A DNA stretch of 64,000 nucleotides from Physcia stellaris (lineage: Eukaryota; Ascomycota; Lecanoromycetes; Caliciales; Physciaceae): assembly GCA_018902385.1 (NCBI GenBank), contig JABSSW010000010.1:620001-684000 (forward strand), in the 5' to 3' direction. Both the position numbers and the translations under genes were made by a program. Below, one piece after another: positions 25,113 through 37,800 of the stretch (within the stretch, counting starts at the first letter, position 1; each line of letters starts with the position of its first letter). The notes beneath the pieces were generated by a model that had not been told where the DNA came from, made no database searches, and saw nothing but the letters and a program-made list of their open reading frames with translations.

Positions 25113-25578
25113 ACATGTTTATTTTTTGAAAAAAAAAACGACGTTTTCGTCGTTTCACGAGTTTTTCAATTTTTTCAATTTTTCGTGCGATATTCATGAT
25201 TTAATATTTATGCGAATTGACGATAAAAAGTTCAAAAAACATATCGTTGAATACGAAAAAATCAAAAAAATGACGAGTAAAAATAATAATACAATTGAAA
25301 ATTTATCGAAACGTTTTCGCAATCATGTTTTGATGCAAAAATTGCAAATTCGAAATTTTCGATTTTAATAAGCGAACGTTTCAGACGATCGAAAAATCAA
25401 ATCGATTAATATAACGAAACGTCAATTATTTTTTGTTAATTGATTGATATTTCGTTTTCGTCAAATTCGTTTTTTTCGATTTTATTCAAATGATATTCGT
25501 AAAAAACATTTTGAACGATTTCGATCAAATAAATTCGAAATTTATCGTCAACGAACGTTTTCGACGAAAACTTGATGT

Positions 25579-25757
25579 TGTAACGAACGTATTATGTGTT
25601 GATTTGATAAATGTTTGAATTTTTATTTTATCACATCGAAATTCGAATTCGAATTTCGTTTTGATCAAATTTTTTACATATGTTTTGTCAAATTTCAGTA
25701 ATTAGTTTTGCAATTTAAAATTTTGTTGTTATTCATATCATTGCATGATATCTTACA
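25579..25757 (+). repeat. left LTR of element D
   Basis: About 179 bp beginning TGTAACGAACGT; aligned to 28,245-28,422. Confidence 0.85.
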
Positions 25758-26877
25758 TTATTTTAAATTTTTAAAAATTCAATCGAAATATGTTTTCGTA
25801 CATGTTTCATCATAGTCGAAAATAAAACAATGAATTGAACATTGAAATTCGTCGATCAAATTTCAATATCTAAATCATCAACGAATTTCAATATTTCATT
25901 TCATTTTTATTTTCGATTTTATATATTTAATTCATCGCTCGTTAACGATACGCGAAATTAAACAAGCATTCGCATTTTTTCAAAACACGATTGTATCAAA
26001 AATTTTGTTACAGCATTCGAAATTTCAAATTTGATTTCAAAATCGTCACGATAATTCAACATTCGAATCATTTATTTGTTTCGAAAATTTTTCAAAATCA
26101 TATTTATTTATTTAGCAAATCAACATTTGTTTTTTGTTTCGATAATAATTTCAATAACATTTCGAATCAAATCGATTTCGAAATATTCAATCAATATTCA
26201 ATATTTACATCATCATTTTTTTTGAAAAATCTTTCGAAATTTTTATTTATTTATTTAGCAAATCGATCGTCATTTTTTGTTTTCGCAATGAACAAATACG
26301 ATATTTTTGCAAAGCGATTGCGTATTTTCGATATCGAAAATTGATTTTCAAAATATTTTACATCACAAAAATTAATCGACGTTGAATTTTATCAAAAACG
26401 TAATTTGATAAAATGTTCAAATTGTCGCGTTAATTTTCATAAAATGGTTTTGATAAATTACAAATCATATCACAATTTCGATTGTTCGTTAATTGAAAAA
26501 ATCAAATTCGAAATCGAATTAACAAAATTACAATTTCATATACAAGCGAAAGCAGAAATTTTGACGATCGAATTGTTCAAGCAGAAAAAAATCAAATCGA
26601 CTGAACAAAAAATTCAAAAACAAACACAACGTGACGTCGAATTGATTAAATGTCAAATCAAATGAAAAACGAAAAAACAAATTGAATTGATCGAACAAAT
26701 TCAACAAAAAATTCAATTATTTAAATCAACGTTTAAAAATATCGATATTTTCGATTTTACACTAATATGCGATATTTTGATATTCGATTTATATAACAAA
26801 ATAATGAATTTTTTGCAAAATTTTCAGCAAATTCAACATCAATATTTGAAACAAAATGTGTTCGATTTATTGTTCAA

Positions 26878-28017
26878 ATGCGTTCGCGATTTTGCATTCG
26901 CATAATTCAAAAATCAAATTTTCAATATCATACAAAATTTCGACAAAAATTTAACATATGCGTTTTTACTATTTCGTTCGAATTTATCGCGAAATCATTT
27001 ATTTTTAATTCAAATTTTTCGTCGCAATATCATTCGTACGTTGAATGTTTCGTTCATTTTTCGTCAATGAATCGTTTGTTAAAATATATTCAATTTCATT
27101 ATACGAATTCGCAAATGATTTGCAAACATTGCGATACAAATTTCAATTTCAAAAACAAATTTCACGAACATATACGCGAACATCATATTCAAAAATCGAT
27201 TACGTCATTTATTTCATTTATCATATCAAAAAACTCAAATTTTCGATTTTTTACATCAAAATTCACGTACAAAATCATGAAAAAATCAATTTCGCTTGTT
27301 TCGTCGATTTTCTTTGCAACATTTGTATCGATATCATCAAAATGTTCACATTTTTTTATTGCGACATTCGATATTACATCAAAACAAACGAAAATCGTAA
27401 CAATGTTAATCACACGAAATTTTACATCAAAACGCGTCGAAATTGCAACGTTCAATTGTTCGTTTGTTTTTTCGTTTATTTTTTTTGCAACATTTACATC
27501 GATATCTGAATCAATATCATCAAAGTGTTCGAATTTTTTTATTGCGACAATCAATATCACATCGAAATCGATGAAAAAATTATCAATCAATTCATTTACA
27601 TTTTCGATTTCATTTTTTCGAACATTTTTTCGAATATCTGTATCAAAACATCAAAAACTTTATTTCATTATCGATGATTTGATTCGCATGTTTCGTGAAA
27701 AATTTAAATCATTTGATTTGCAACAACATCAAAATCGTCGTTTTTTTTCGCAAAACGTTGACGTTCGTCGATTTATTTATCAATCACGAATTATCGTTTA
27801 TTTCTTGTTTGCAATCAATCAAAAAACATCGATTAATCAAATTTTGAAAAATTCGAATTCGAAAAATTTTCAACAACATACGTTTGCGAAATCGATTCGT
27901 TTTGTTTTTGTTTTGTCAGAAAAATCGATCATTTCATCATACAAAAAATCAAACATTTTTTACATTTCGTTGCAATCAAAATTTTCATTTTTGCAATCAA
28001 AATTTTCATTCGCATGA
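26878..28017 (+). pseudogene. long low-complexity open frame of element D (gag-like)
   Basis: The frame spans 379 codons and contains no Gly, Pro or Trp. Residues near 80-104 form a C2H2 finger (CKHCDTNFNFKNKFHEHIREHH). Later parts repeat phrases like SSKCSHFFIATFDITSK twice. A structural, gag-like protein is the likeliest original role. In spite of its length the composition shows saturation by mutation, so I do not regard it as a working gene. Confidence 0.6.
27117..27187 (+). other. C2H2 zinc-finger motif in element D
   Basis: C-x2-C-x12-H-x3-H followed by a second HH pair, nearly the same peptide as in element E (13,303-13,371). Confidence 0.72.
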
Positions 28018-28244
28018 TTTCGATTTACGTTTACGTTTTCGTTTGCGTTTTCGTTCACGTTTTCGTCATTTTTTCGATTTCGAATTTCAAATCACGTTTG
28101 TTGCATTTGTTTCGATCATTTCAATTTTCGCAATGATTTGTTCAATTATTCACGTTTTAATCAACGATATTTTTCGAATCGTCGATCGATAAAAAAAAAA
28201 TGATTAATCGTTTCGAAACGAAACTGAAAAAAAACGAAAAATAA

Positions 28245-28422
28245 TATGACGAACGTATTATGTGTTGATTTGATAAATGTTTGAATTTTTATTTTATCAC
28301 ATCGAAATTCGAATTCGAATTTCGTTTTGATCAAATTTTTTACATATGTTTTGTCAAATTTCAATAATTAATTTTGCAATTTAAATTTTGTTGTTATTCA
28401 TATCATTGCATGACATTTTACA
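28245..28422 (+). repeat. right LTR of element D
   Basis: About 178 bp; matches the left LTR and ends near TTTTACA. Confidence 0.85.
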
Positions 28423-29981
28423 TTGTTGTCGTTTTGATCGTCAACGATTGATGTATTGTTGACGATAAAAAAAATCGTTGAAAAATTGCTGTTGACGTTG
28501 ATTGCGATTTGACGATTTTGACGTGAAATTTGACAATCGATTATTTTGTCAAATCGAAATTTTGACATCGATGTTTTTTAAAATCGCTTGATGATGATTT
28601 GAACATGTGATTCGAATATATCGCGACGAAACAAAACGTCGATTCGATGAAAAATATCATGATCAATTGATTGAAAATATCGAAAAAATCGACAATTTTG
28701 ACATAACGAAACATTTGCAAAAATCACGTTTTAAAAATGATTTTTCGCTTGATATCATTCAACGAATATTTCTGATTCGTTAAACGATTTAAAACGATCG
28801 AAATTCGAATTTTAAAACGATTAATAAAAATTCGATTTCAATTATCGAATTTGACGTTACGAAATAAATTTCGATAATCGTCGTTAATTTCGATCGTGTA
28901 TCGAAAAAAAAATCGACATTTGTCAAGCAAACATGCAATAACGAAATTCACGATAATTTTTTCGTCATGTTGTTTGATTATGTTTTGTAAACGTTGACGA
29001 AAACATACACGTTTTTGTAAAACACGTGTTTGTTCGAATGAACGATGATTGTAAACGATTTATTTTTTTTTATTTTTTTGAATCAAAAAAATTCAATTTT
29101 TCGATTTTGAGTTTCGATGCGAAATTGTCGAAAATTAAAAAAAGTAAAATTCGTTTGAAAACATCAAATGCAAACTATTTTGACTCGCGAATGATCGAAT
29201 TTCAAAATGTTGACGAAAAAATGAAACGTTCAAAAAATGTCGATGCAAAAAATGCAAAAAATTTTTACGTTATGAAAACGATTTGAATCAAAAATTGATT
29301 GAATGTTTTTGATAAAATTCGAATTAAAATCGTTTTTATTGCTTTCTGTATGATGATTTGTAAAAAAAAATTTTTTTTCAAATCGTTTTCGAATTTTATA
29401 AAAATCAATTCGTCAACGAAATTACGTAAATCGTTTATTTGATTTTGATTAAATTCAAAAACAATTTGTCATTGATTCGATTTGTTAAAAACGACAAAAA
29501 AAAACTGATTCGAAAACGAAATCGACGAACGAATGATTTCGAAATCGAAAAATTTGTTGAAAAAATTCGACGAAATCATTTTTGTTTTTGATCAATCGAA
29601 ACAAATTGAATTTTTTGAATTTGTTGATCGATTTCGAAAACATCGTTGTCGCTGTTTTGAAATGTAAAATTTTCGACTTTTGAAATTATCGAAAATTGTT
29701 TGCGATCGCGTTCTGAAATCATCGTTGATTTAACGAAATATTATCGACAAAAATTGAATTATTGTAAATTATCAAAAAAATCGTTTATCGAATTTTAAAA
29801 ATTTGTTTAATGAAATGCAAACTCGAATAAATGACGAAAAATTGCAAAAATTATCAAATGAATCGTTGTTTTTCGCGTTTGAAATAAATTATCAATAAAT
29901 CGTTTATAGAAATTTAAAATTTGTTATGTTTTGCAAAAATTGAATATGATCAAAAACAAATCGATAAATAATGTTATCAAT
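28423..29981. other. element C internal sequence right of D, no recognised gene
   Basis: About 1.56 kb. One short plus-strand frame (29,026-29,286) is Lys/Asn-rich and matches nothing I know. Two related stretches near 29,760 and 29,890 (TAAATTATCAATAAATCGTTTAT-like) suggest a local duplication. Confidence 0.45.
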
Positions 29982-30139
29982 TGTTAAAAAAATAATGTTT
30001 GATGCAATTGTTGATAAATAAACAATTGATTAACTATTTGAATCATTTTGCGAAAAATATTTACATGTTCGTTTTGCGACGACGTTAATTTCGATATGTT
30101 TGAAATTGTCACGTAACATTTTTGAAACAATTTTTAACA
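29982..30139. repeat. right LTR of element C
   Basis: About 158 bp, starts TGTTAAAAAAATAATG; followed by the second TTGAT. Confidence 0.85.
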
Positions 30140-30153
30140 TTGATAAAACGTGT

Positions 30154-30808
30154 TCAATCAATTATGATTTGCATTTTCTTAAAATTCATGCGAAAATTAT
30201 TTATCGAAAATATAACGTTCAAAAAATCATTTTTTTTGAAAAATTCGCATTTTTCAATATTCATTTGTAAATCGATTTTTTTGAATTTTTTCAACATTGT
30301 TCGAACGTGCACGATATGTTTTTTTGAATTTGTTGTAAATAAATATGTCATTCAAATAGATTTGACAAAATTCGTTCAAAAAATTGAACAAAAATCATTC
30401 ATGTAATGTTGTCAATTTGCAAAATCGTTAATTAATTCAAAAATAATATTCGATATTTATACGATTTCATAAAAATAACAAACGTGATAAATTTTTCATT
30501 TTTTTTTTTCGAAATTAATTGAAAATTGATATGATATTTAGTTTGATCAAATATTTGCAATTTTGAATTTTGATCAAAATTTTTTCAATCAAAAAAATGA
30601 AATTTCGATTGCGTTTCGTAATGTGATTGAATTTACGATAATTCACACACAAACGTAATTGATCGTTGAATTTGATCGCAAATAAAACAAATAAAACATA
30701 TATCGTTTGATTAAATACGATAAATTTTTTTTGCAAATTTTTTTTCAAATTTTTTTTCAATTTTTTAAATTTGAATTCGAATAGAAAATACATTCGATTG
30801 CGAAACAA
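30154..30808 (-). pseudogene. reverse transcriptase region of element B
   Basis: Minus-strand frames give LRLCVNYRKFNHITKRNR and KYLIKLNIISIFN, then further down HIVHVRTMLKKFKKIDLQM and EKCEF, the same blocks as in element A. Fossil. Confidence 0.85.
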
Positions 30809-31639
30809 AAAATGTTATCGTTCAACAATTCGATTTTATGATCGTATAATTTATGAAAAAACAATTTGATGATTTTTGAAAATCAAAAATTTTTGATAAA
30901 TGACGAAAATATTTGACATTTTTTCATTATGCGTTCGAATATCGATTTGATTTGTTCGTGTTTTAAAATTTTTTTGATCATGACGACGATTTTTAACGAT
31001 TCAAAATTCGTTTGTAATGTTTTGAACGCGAAATCGATTTGATTGATCGTAATGAAAAAACATTGAACGTTTTGTTTTCGATTTTTGTTTTTGAAAGATC
31101 GACAAAAAAAAAAAATTGCATCAATTATTGCGATATTTTCGAATCGTCAAAATTATTTTGAAAATAACGAAAATTTTGATTGTTGTTTTTCGTTTTAAAA
31201 TCGTTTATTGCGTTGATTTTTCAGTTTTTTTTTTTGACGAATGTCGTTTTCGTAACAATCGTAATATAAATTTTTGAATTATTTGATTCGATTGTTGACG
31301 ACTCGTCGTCGATATCGATTTTGAATGAATTGAACATTCGAAACATTTCGAATCGATTATATTTGATTCGTTTTCAACAAAAAAAGTAAAAATTTGATTT
31401 TGAAACGAAACAAAATAATATATCGAAATTTTATCGTCGTTATGTGTTTTGTATTATTTTTTTGCGATAATTTTGTATCGCGAAAAAATTAAATATATTT
31501 TATCGACGTTTTGATTTGAAAATTTTTAAACGACGAATTTGCATCGTTTGATTGAATATGTTGTCGTAATAATTGCATTTGAACGATTTAAAAATCAATT
31601 TATCGTAAATTATGTTTAATATAATTTCATGTTTATTAA

Positions 31640-32197
31640 ATTCACGATTTTTTTAAAATTATCGAATGATTGTCGAAATCGATGATTATCAAAAAAACGA
31701 TCAATTCGAAATGTAATTTTATCGTCAATTTGAAATATATCGCGTGAATTATAAAAAAAACAAACGATCGTCGAATTCAATCAATGATTTCGAATTTAAT
31801 AAAAATACGAATTTAAAATGTTTTTTGCATACAAATTGCGCGATTTTTTATCAATGAACGCATAATCAATTGCATCGATGTTTATTAAAATTTTTAATTT
31901 ATGTTTATTATCGTTGAATGATAACGTACAAATGATAATTAAAAATCGTTTGATGAAAAAAATTTAAACATACGAATCGTGAATAAAAAAAAATTTTTCG
32001 TTCAATCGCATTTTTGAAATCGTCAATTTTTCGAATTAAATTCGCTCGAAAATATCGAAATTTTTTGCATTTGTAATTTAATAAATTGACGTTTTTGAAA
32101 TTTATTGACGTTGAAACAAAATTTTCAAATATGATCGATATTTTCACACTTGAAAATTTGTTATAAATGACAATTAATTGATCGATAATCAAAAATT
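31640..32197 (-). pseudogene. protease region of element B
   Basis: The minus strand near 31,910-31,780 reads like the A protease (ILINIDAIDYAFID). Sequence up to 32,197 corresponds to the segment just upstream of the protease. The element stops here against the LTR of F. Fossil. Confidence 0.68.
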
Positions 32198-32391
32198 TGT
32201 TATGACACAAAATCAAATTAAATGATATGAATTTAAATCAAATATTTTGACATGATTTTTGACAAAAATTCTGTCGTCATTTTATATTAAATGAATGATG
32301 ATAGACAATTGATTCGCAATTACTGTACATAAATTGACATTTTGTCGTTCATAATTTTTAAATCAATCAATTCACATTTTCGCGTTTAACA
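32198..32391 (+). repeat. left LTR of element F
   Basis: 194 bp, contains ATTCGCAATTACTGTACATA, and ends near TTTAACA; equal in length to the right LTR. Confidence 0.92.
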
Positions 32392-33531
32392 ATTGATAAC
32401 ATTATTCAAACGATGATTTGTACGTAAACAAATCGACATCATCAATTGTTTTTGACGTATCAATTTTCGAAATATAGCACACGATTTTAAAATGTCAATA
32501 TTTTTTATCGTATTGACGTCGTTGTCGCAATCGAAAATTTCGTTGTTTTTTCGATTTGACGTGTCGATCGAAATCAATCAATTTATTTCATTCAATTGAA
32601 AATTAAAATTTCAATCAAATTTTTTCAATATTTTACAATTTTCAACAAAGACGATTGATTTTTCATTCAAATATTCAAAATATTTCGATTTTTCGTGAAA
32701 ATTCGCATTGTCATCGCTCAATGACGACACATTTGAAAATCAATTTATCATCGAATTTTTGTTTGATTCGAACAATTCAATTTAACGATTTTATTTGTTT
32801 TTTCATCAACAAATAATTTGTTCAATTATTTTGAAAATTTCAATTCGTTTTTTTTTTGTTTTGTTTATCATTTTTTTATTTTGATTCGTCAATTTTCAAA
32901 ACATTGACATTTATTATTGTTCGAATTATTCATTTAAATCACGTTGATTGTTTTTACATCAAAAATCATTCGCATTGCGTTTGAATTATTCGATTACATC
33001 GATTCAATTGATCGAATTTATTTTGTCAATATTTCGACAAAAATTATTGTGAACAATATCGTAATTAATTGTTTTAAATCAATATCGTTGTCAATTATTA
33101 ATCATTTAATTTCGACAAACATTGTTTACTAACAAAATGAATCGTCGACAAAATTCGTTTTCGCAAAAATTTTAAAATTTTCGTGATCGTCATCGAAACG
33201 TATCGAAACAATCAATCATTTTTCGATTGAATTAATGATCGAATTACGTTATTTATTTTTGATTTAAAATCGACGATTGCAAATACTTTTTTTGATGTTT
33301 TTTACGTTCATTTTTCGAAAAATTTACGTCGTAAATTTCAAGTCATTTCGTCGACGTCGTTTTTTCAACGACGAAACAACATTATAATTTCGCTGAACAT
33401 CATTTTTTGAAACACAAAAAATATTAAATTTATTTTCGCATTCAATTCAAATATGACGAACAAAAATAACAATTAACAAAACACGAAATTCACGCAGCAA
33501 CAATGACAAATTTTTCAAACATTGATTACAA

Positions 33532-35093
33532 ATGTTCGAAACGATATTCAAACAAAATTTCAAAATTTTGTCGAATCATCAAATTCAATCGAATTTTTTG
33601 ACAATGACGATGACGTCAAATGAAATGTTCAAAAAACAAAATTTTTCGATTCGTGATACGAAAAAAAAACGTTATTATCGACAATTCGATCGAACATTCG
33701 AACAAAAATACATATTTTCGAAATGTTCATTTCTATATTGAAAAAATTAAAAATATGATATTGTTCAAAAATGTTGATGTGATTCGAACAAATTTTTATA
33801 ATTGCATGCGTGATCATGCATTACGATAATATATTGAAATCGTCAATGACGATCAGAAAAAATTGATCAAATTAAAAAAAACGTAAAAAAATGAAAACGT
33901 TTGTTGTTAAAACGTTATAAAAAATCGTCGTTCACGACGTTAACGATGATCACGAAAAAAAAATACATTATAAAAAATGTTTGCAAACACAAAAAATCAT
34001 TCGATTTCGTCGAAATAATAATCAAAAATGTTAAATCGATTATGATGTCAATTTATTCACAATTGTATTTAATTTACAATGAATTGAAATTGAAATTTCG
34101 ACGAAATTTGATTAAATCGACAAAAAAATTACAATGAATGAGTTTTTTCAACAATTCGATGATAAAAAAAAATATAATGAAACATCGAAAACAAATATCG
34201 TTTTTATTATTCAATTCGAAAACGAACGTCGTTTTTAATTCATTTATCGTTTTTTTCAAATTTCAATTTCATTCGATTCGTATAATATTTTTTTTCTATC
34301 AATGAACGTGTAAATTACGAAAATTTCAATGAATTTTTTCGCAATTTCGTCAAATTCAATATTCGAATTTCGTATCAATTTGAAAGCAAAATAACGTTTA
34401 TATTTTTCAATAACGTTCGTATCAATCAGATTATTCAAATCGACAACAATCGACACAAAATATGCAAAAACGTTCATACGAAAATCAACAATATCGATTT
34501 CAACAAACGCAACAAAACGAAATTCAAAAAAATCGAAACACGTTCGATTCGCAATTTCAATATTCGCAATTTTTACGTTTTAATCAATATTTTGTTGATT
34601 TTTCAAATTCATTTTCGTTTTCGTTTAAGCAAAATATTTATTTTAATCAGAATGAAACGTCAAATCAAAATGAAACATCATATCGACGAATGTATTTTGC
34701 GAAAAAAAAAACAATTATTCAAACGATGAAAAAAGTTATCAAAATGATTACAACATGAATACTGAAAACGCGTCAAAAATATTTATGATAAATGATGAAT
34801 ATTATGACGAAAAACATTTCGAAACTCAAAAATTTAATAAAAATTATGTGATTTATGAATTATTCGAATATTTTGTGAATATTTCAATCAAACAAACAAA
34901 AATTTATTCATACAAACGTTGTCAATCGAAATTTTATTTTAATAACAAATTTCATCGACATTTGCGTTCGTGTCAAACAATTTCGATTAAATTTGACACA
35001 TCGTCGACGAAAAATGTTCATAATTATCAAAAATTTATTTTACAATCAAGTGTCAAAACAAATACACGATTCAATTTCGAATTTCGTTCGTGA
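33532..35093 (+). pseudogene. gag region of element F with C2H2 finger
   Basis: A Gln/Asn-rich stretch (34,462-34,758) is followed by a finger-like segment at 34,911-34,980 (YKRCQSKFYFNNKFHRHLRSC), resembling the E and D fingers. Such Gln-rich segments plus a finger are seen before the protease in some fungal gypsy elements. Fossil. Confidence 0.6.
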
Positions 35094-35186
35094 CGTTACG
35101 TCACGATAAAAACAAACATAAAACAATTTTTCATCGATATATGCGTCGATATCGAATACGATGCGTTTTTAATCGATCGTAAATTT

Positions 35187-35804
35187 TTGATGCAAAAAAT
35201 ATTTGATTACAAAACACATGCGCGACAAATCATAAAATTTTTCAAAATTCGCGATATCGAAAACGTCGTCGTCACAACAATTGATCATATTTCATTAATT
35301 TTTCGTGTTTTTGAAATTTCGATTGATGACGAAAATGCGATTGTCACGTTTATTCGACAAATTTACATAATAAAAAAATTGAAAACAAAATTTTTTTTAA
35401 ACAATGATATATTGAATTCAAAACAAATGAATATAAATGTAAACAAACAAATTGTCATTATAAAAAATTGCAAAAATATACGAATTAAATTAAATGTCAT
35501 TAATGTTGAATTACAAATCAAACGCGTTGTTCGTGTTAACGAAATTATTAAAATTTCAATCAAATCAATTTTTACAATTTCATTCAAATTACGTGACAAA
35601 AATAATTTGTTTATTGAACGCGATTTTATGTTCACGTTTTCACGAATTGAACGATTAAATCAAAATGAAAACGTATTTTTTCATATCATTGATGCACATA
35701 CAAAAATCGTTCAAGTTCACAACATCAACGTCGAAAATGTTTACATTTTCAAAAATACGCGTTTTGAATTCGTACAAAAATACGAAAAAAAAAATGTTAT
35801 TTAG
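35187..35804 (+). pseudogene. protease region of element F
   Basis: A long frame with FFLNNDILNSKQMNI, where the family reads LLxGNDIL, and a following ERDFMFTFSRIERLN segment that fits the protease to linker part of this gypsy lineage. Fossil. Confidence 0.68.
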
Positions 35805-36249
35805 TTAATTCGAAATACGTTCATTTAATTGTTAATGTTCATAAATTTGTTTTCAAAAATTGATTTAAGCAAACGTTGAAATTTGATGTTTCGATTATGA
35901 CAATTGACGCGATTATGACGATTAATTATGAAAATTTGCACGATGCGATCGCGATTAATTTCGTCGATGCAAATGTCGATTTTGCGTTCAATTTTGTACG
36001 CAATTTTAACGATTCAATTGTTGTAAATTTTAGTATTAATGCGAAAGAAATTTTGTCTGTTGAAATTATCGTTTACGATGACGTTAACGTTCGAATTAAA
36101 TTTGCAAACGTTGCGTTAAATTATTCAAAATTATGAAACGACAATGAATTTATCGTGCGAATTTCGAAAAATGAATGAATGTCAATTGAATTCAAATTCG
36201 ACGCGAAAATAAAAACAACAAAAATTTATTTTTTCGATTTCGCAAATCG

Positions 36250-36952
36250 AAAGTTCGTTGATGAAATTTTTGATAAATTGCACGTTCAAAATCGCATGAA
36301 ATACATCAATCAATTCATTTCGCATAATTATTTTGTTTTCGCAATATGAAAAACAATATTTGAATCAAACGATTCAAAACGCAAAAATCGAATCGTCGTG
36401 AATATACGCGAATTAAACAAAATTATTTTAATCGATTTTTATTTTATGTTTTTTTAATCAGACATTATTTCAGTTGTCGTCGAATGCAAATTCATATTCG
36501 TTTTTGACGTTACGAATTTTTTTCATCAATAACTGATAAAATTTGCAAACAAACATAAATTTATTGTCGTTTCACATAAAAAACAAAAACAATTTAACGT
36601 CGTCGTGATGAAATTCAAAAATTCATTTTCATACGTACAACGACGAATCGATTTTATTTTTCGAAATTTTCGCGAATTTGTTCGTGTTTACGTAAACGAC
36701 ATTGTCGTTTTTTTCAATATTTTTGAAAAATATATGATTCATTTTCATTCGATGTTCGAACGATTAAATATTTATAACATTAATTTGTCGTCGAAAAAAT
36801 CATTTTTCGATTATTTTACGATCGCATTTTTTGATCAAAAAATTGACGTTTTTGATTTCACTATCGCAATCGATAAATTGAAAACAATAATCAAATTGAA
36901 TTTTTTTTATATTTTGAAAACTTTGAAAATCTATTTAAATTTAACAAAATGA
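36250..36952 (+). pseudogene. reverse transcriptase region of element F
   Basis: The block NSFSYVQRRIDFIFR, then VRVYVNDIVVFFNIFEKYMIHFHSMFERL, carries the catalytic YVND(I) site followed by the HxxHL helix of gypsy reverse transcriptases. LSSKKSFFDY and the KLKTI segment follow as expected. Fossil. Confidence 0.85.
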
Positions 36953-37078
36953 TTACGAGATTTTGTTGCGTTTTATGTTCAAAAAACGAACGCGTTACAA
37001 GATCGTAAAATTTTATTTTTACGTTAATCATCGTTCAACAAAAAAATCATTCGCAAAATTTATTCGCAAAAAATTGTA

Positions 37079-37780
37079 ATGAACAATTTTTCAAATGAAA
37101 AATTAAAATCATATCGATTATTGCAAAAAATTTTTAACAAAATTTCATTTTTGATACATTTCAATTTCGATCGAAAATTGTATATCGACATCGACGCGTT
37201 TAAACGACGCGAATTCGACGCGATAATTTATCATTTCAAAACAAACAATAATTCAAACAAATTCAAACGTAACGACATCGAATTTATTTTATTTTTAAGT
37301 CGAATATTGAACGAAATCGAAATCAAATATTGATTCATCGAATTCGAAATGTGTGATTTAATATGAATTGTCAAAAAAATTCGACATATGATAAAAGCAA
37401 TCAAAAATATCATTGTTGTGTTCACGAATTATGTCGTTAATATTTTTATCGTTAAACAAATCACGATGAATTCGAGCAACATCGATAAATTCAATTTTCG
37501 TTTTGTTCGTGTTTCAATTTATCTGTCACAATTTAAATTGAAAATGAAATATAAATCAGAAAAAAATCATATTGTTTCGAATGCGTTATCAAAATTAGCG
37601 TTTGACAATGAACAAATCGACGTAAATTCAAAAAATAAATTTGATTTAAACACATATCATGACGAAATAATCGATTTTTCGAATAATTTCGATTGTTACG
37701 TTTTTCAAAAAATTTTTATTGTCATGTCGAAAAAAAAAAAATCAAAAACGATTATCAAAACGAAAAGACGTGACGAAACA
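37079..37780 (+). pseudogene. RNase H region of element F
   Basis: LIHFNFDRKLYIDIDAFKR is the start of RNase H (family: LYxDxDAS). Further on YLSQFKLKMKYKSEKNHIVSNALSKLA is the well-known H-xVPDALSRL end block. Fossil. Confidence 0.83.
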
Positions 37781-37800
37781 TAATCACGATATTAAAATCG

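Larger units (their letters stand above)
25579..28422 (+). mobile_element. element D: short LTR element with an unusually long open frame
   Basis: Direct repeats at 25,579-25,757 and 28,245-28,422 share ACGAACGTATTATGTGTTGA and ACATATGTTTTGTCAAATTT. The LTR is a shorter relative of the E and G LTRs. The 2.5-kb interior codes for a Ser/Phe/Ile-rich protein with a C2H2 finger like that of E, and no enzyme domain. A purine tract (GAAAAAAAACGAAAAATAA) precedes the right LTR. It lies inside C. The target duplication is unclear. Fossil. Confidence 0.82.
24961..30139. mobile_element. element C: short LTR element inside B, itself interrupted by D
   Basis: Direct repeats at 24,961-25,112 and 29,982-30,139 share TAATGTTTGATGCAATTGTT and CGTTTTGCGACGACG. 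The pentamer TTGAT flanks both sides (24,956-24,960 and 30,140-30,144), and the B sequence reads on across the gap when compared with A, so the insertion is certain. Without D the element is only about 2.3 kb and shows no polymerase, so it is a small non-autonomous type. Orientation could not be fixed. Fossil. Confidence 0.85.
22110..32197 (-). mobile_element. element B: second copy of the A-family chromovirus, minus strand, interrupted by C
   Basis: Reading downward in coordinates, this element shows protease (about 31,900-31,640), reverse transcriptase (30,808-30,154), then after nested element C the RNase H (24,792-24,571), integrase (24,324-23,053) and the 3' LTR (22,340-22,110). Each block aligns by eye with element A. 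It lacks the gag half and the 5' LTR; at 32,198 it meets element F. A polypurine tract lies next to the 3' LTR. Heavily mutated fossil. Confidence 0.87.
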
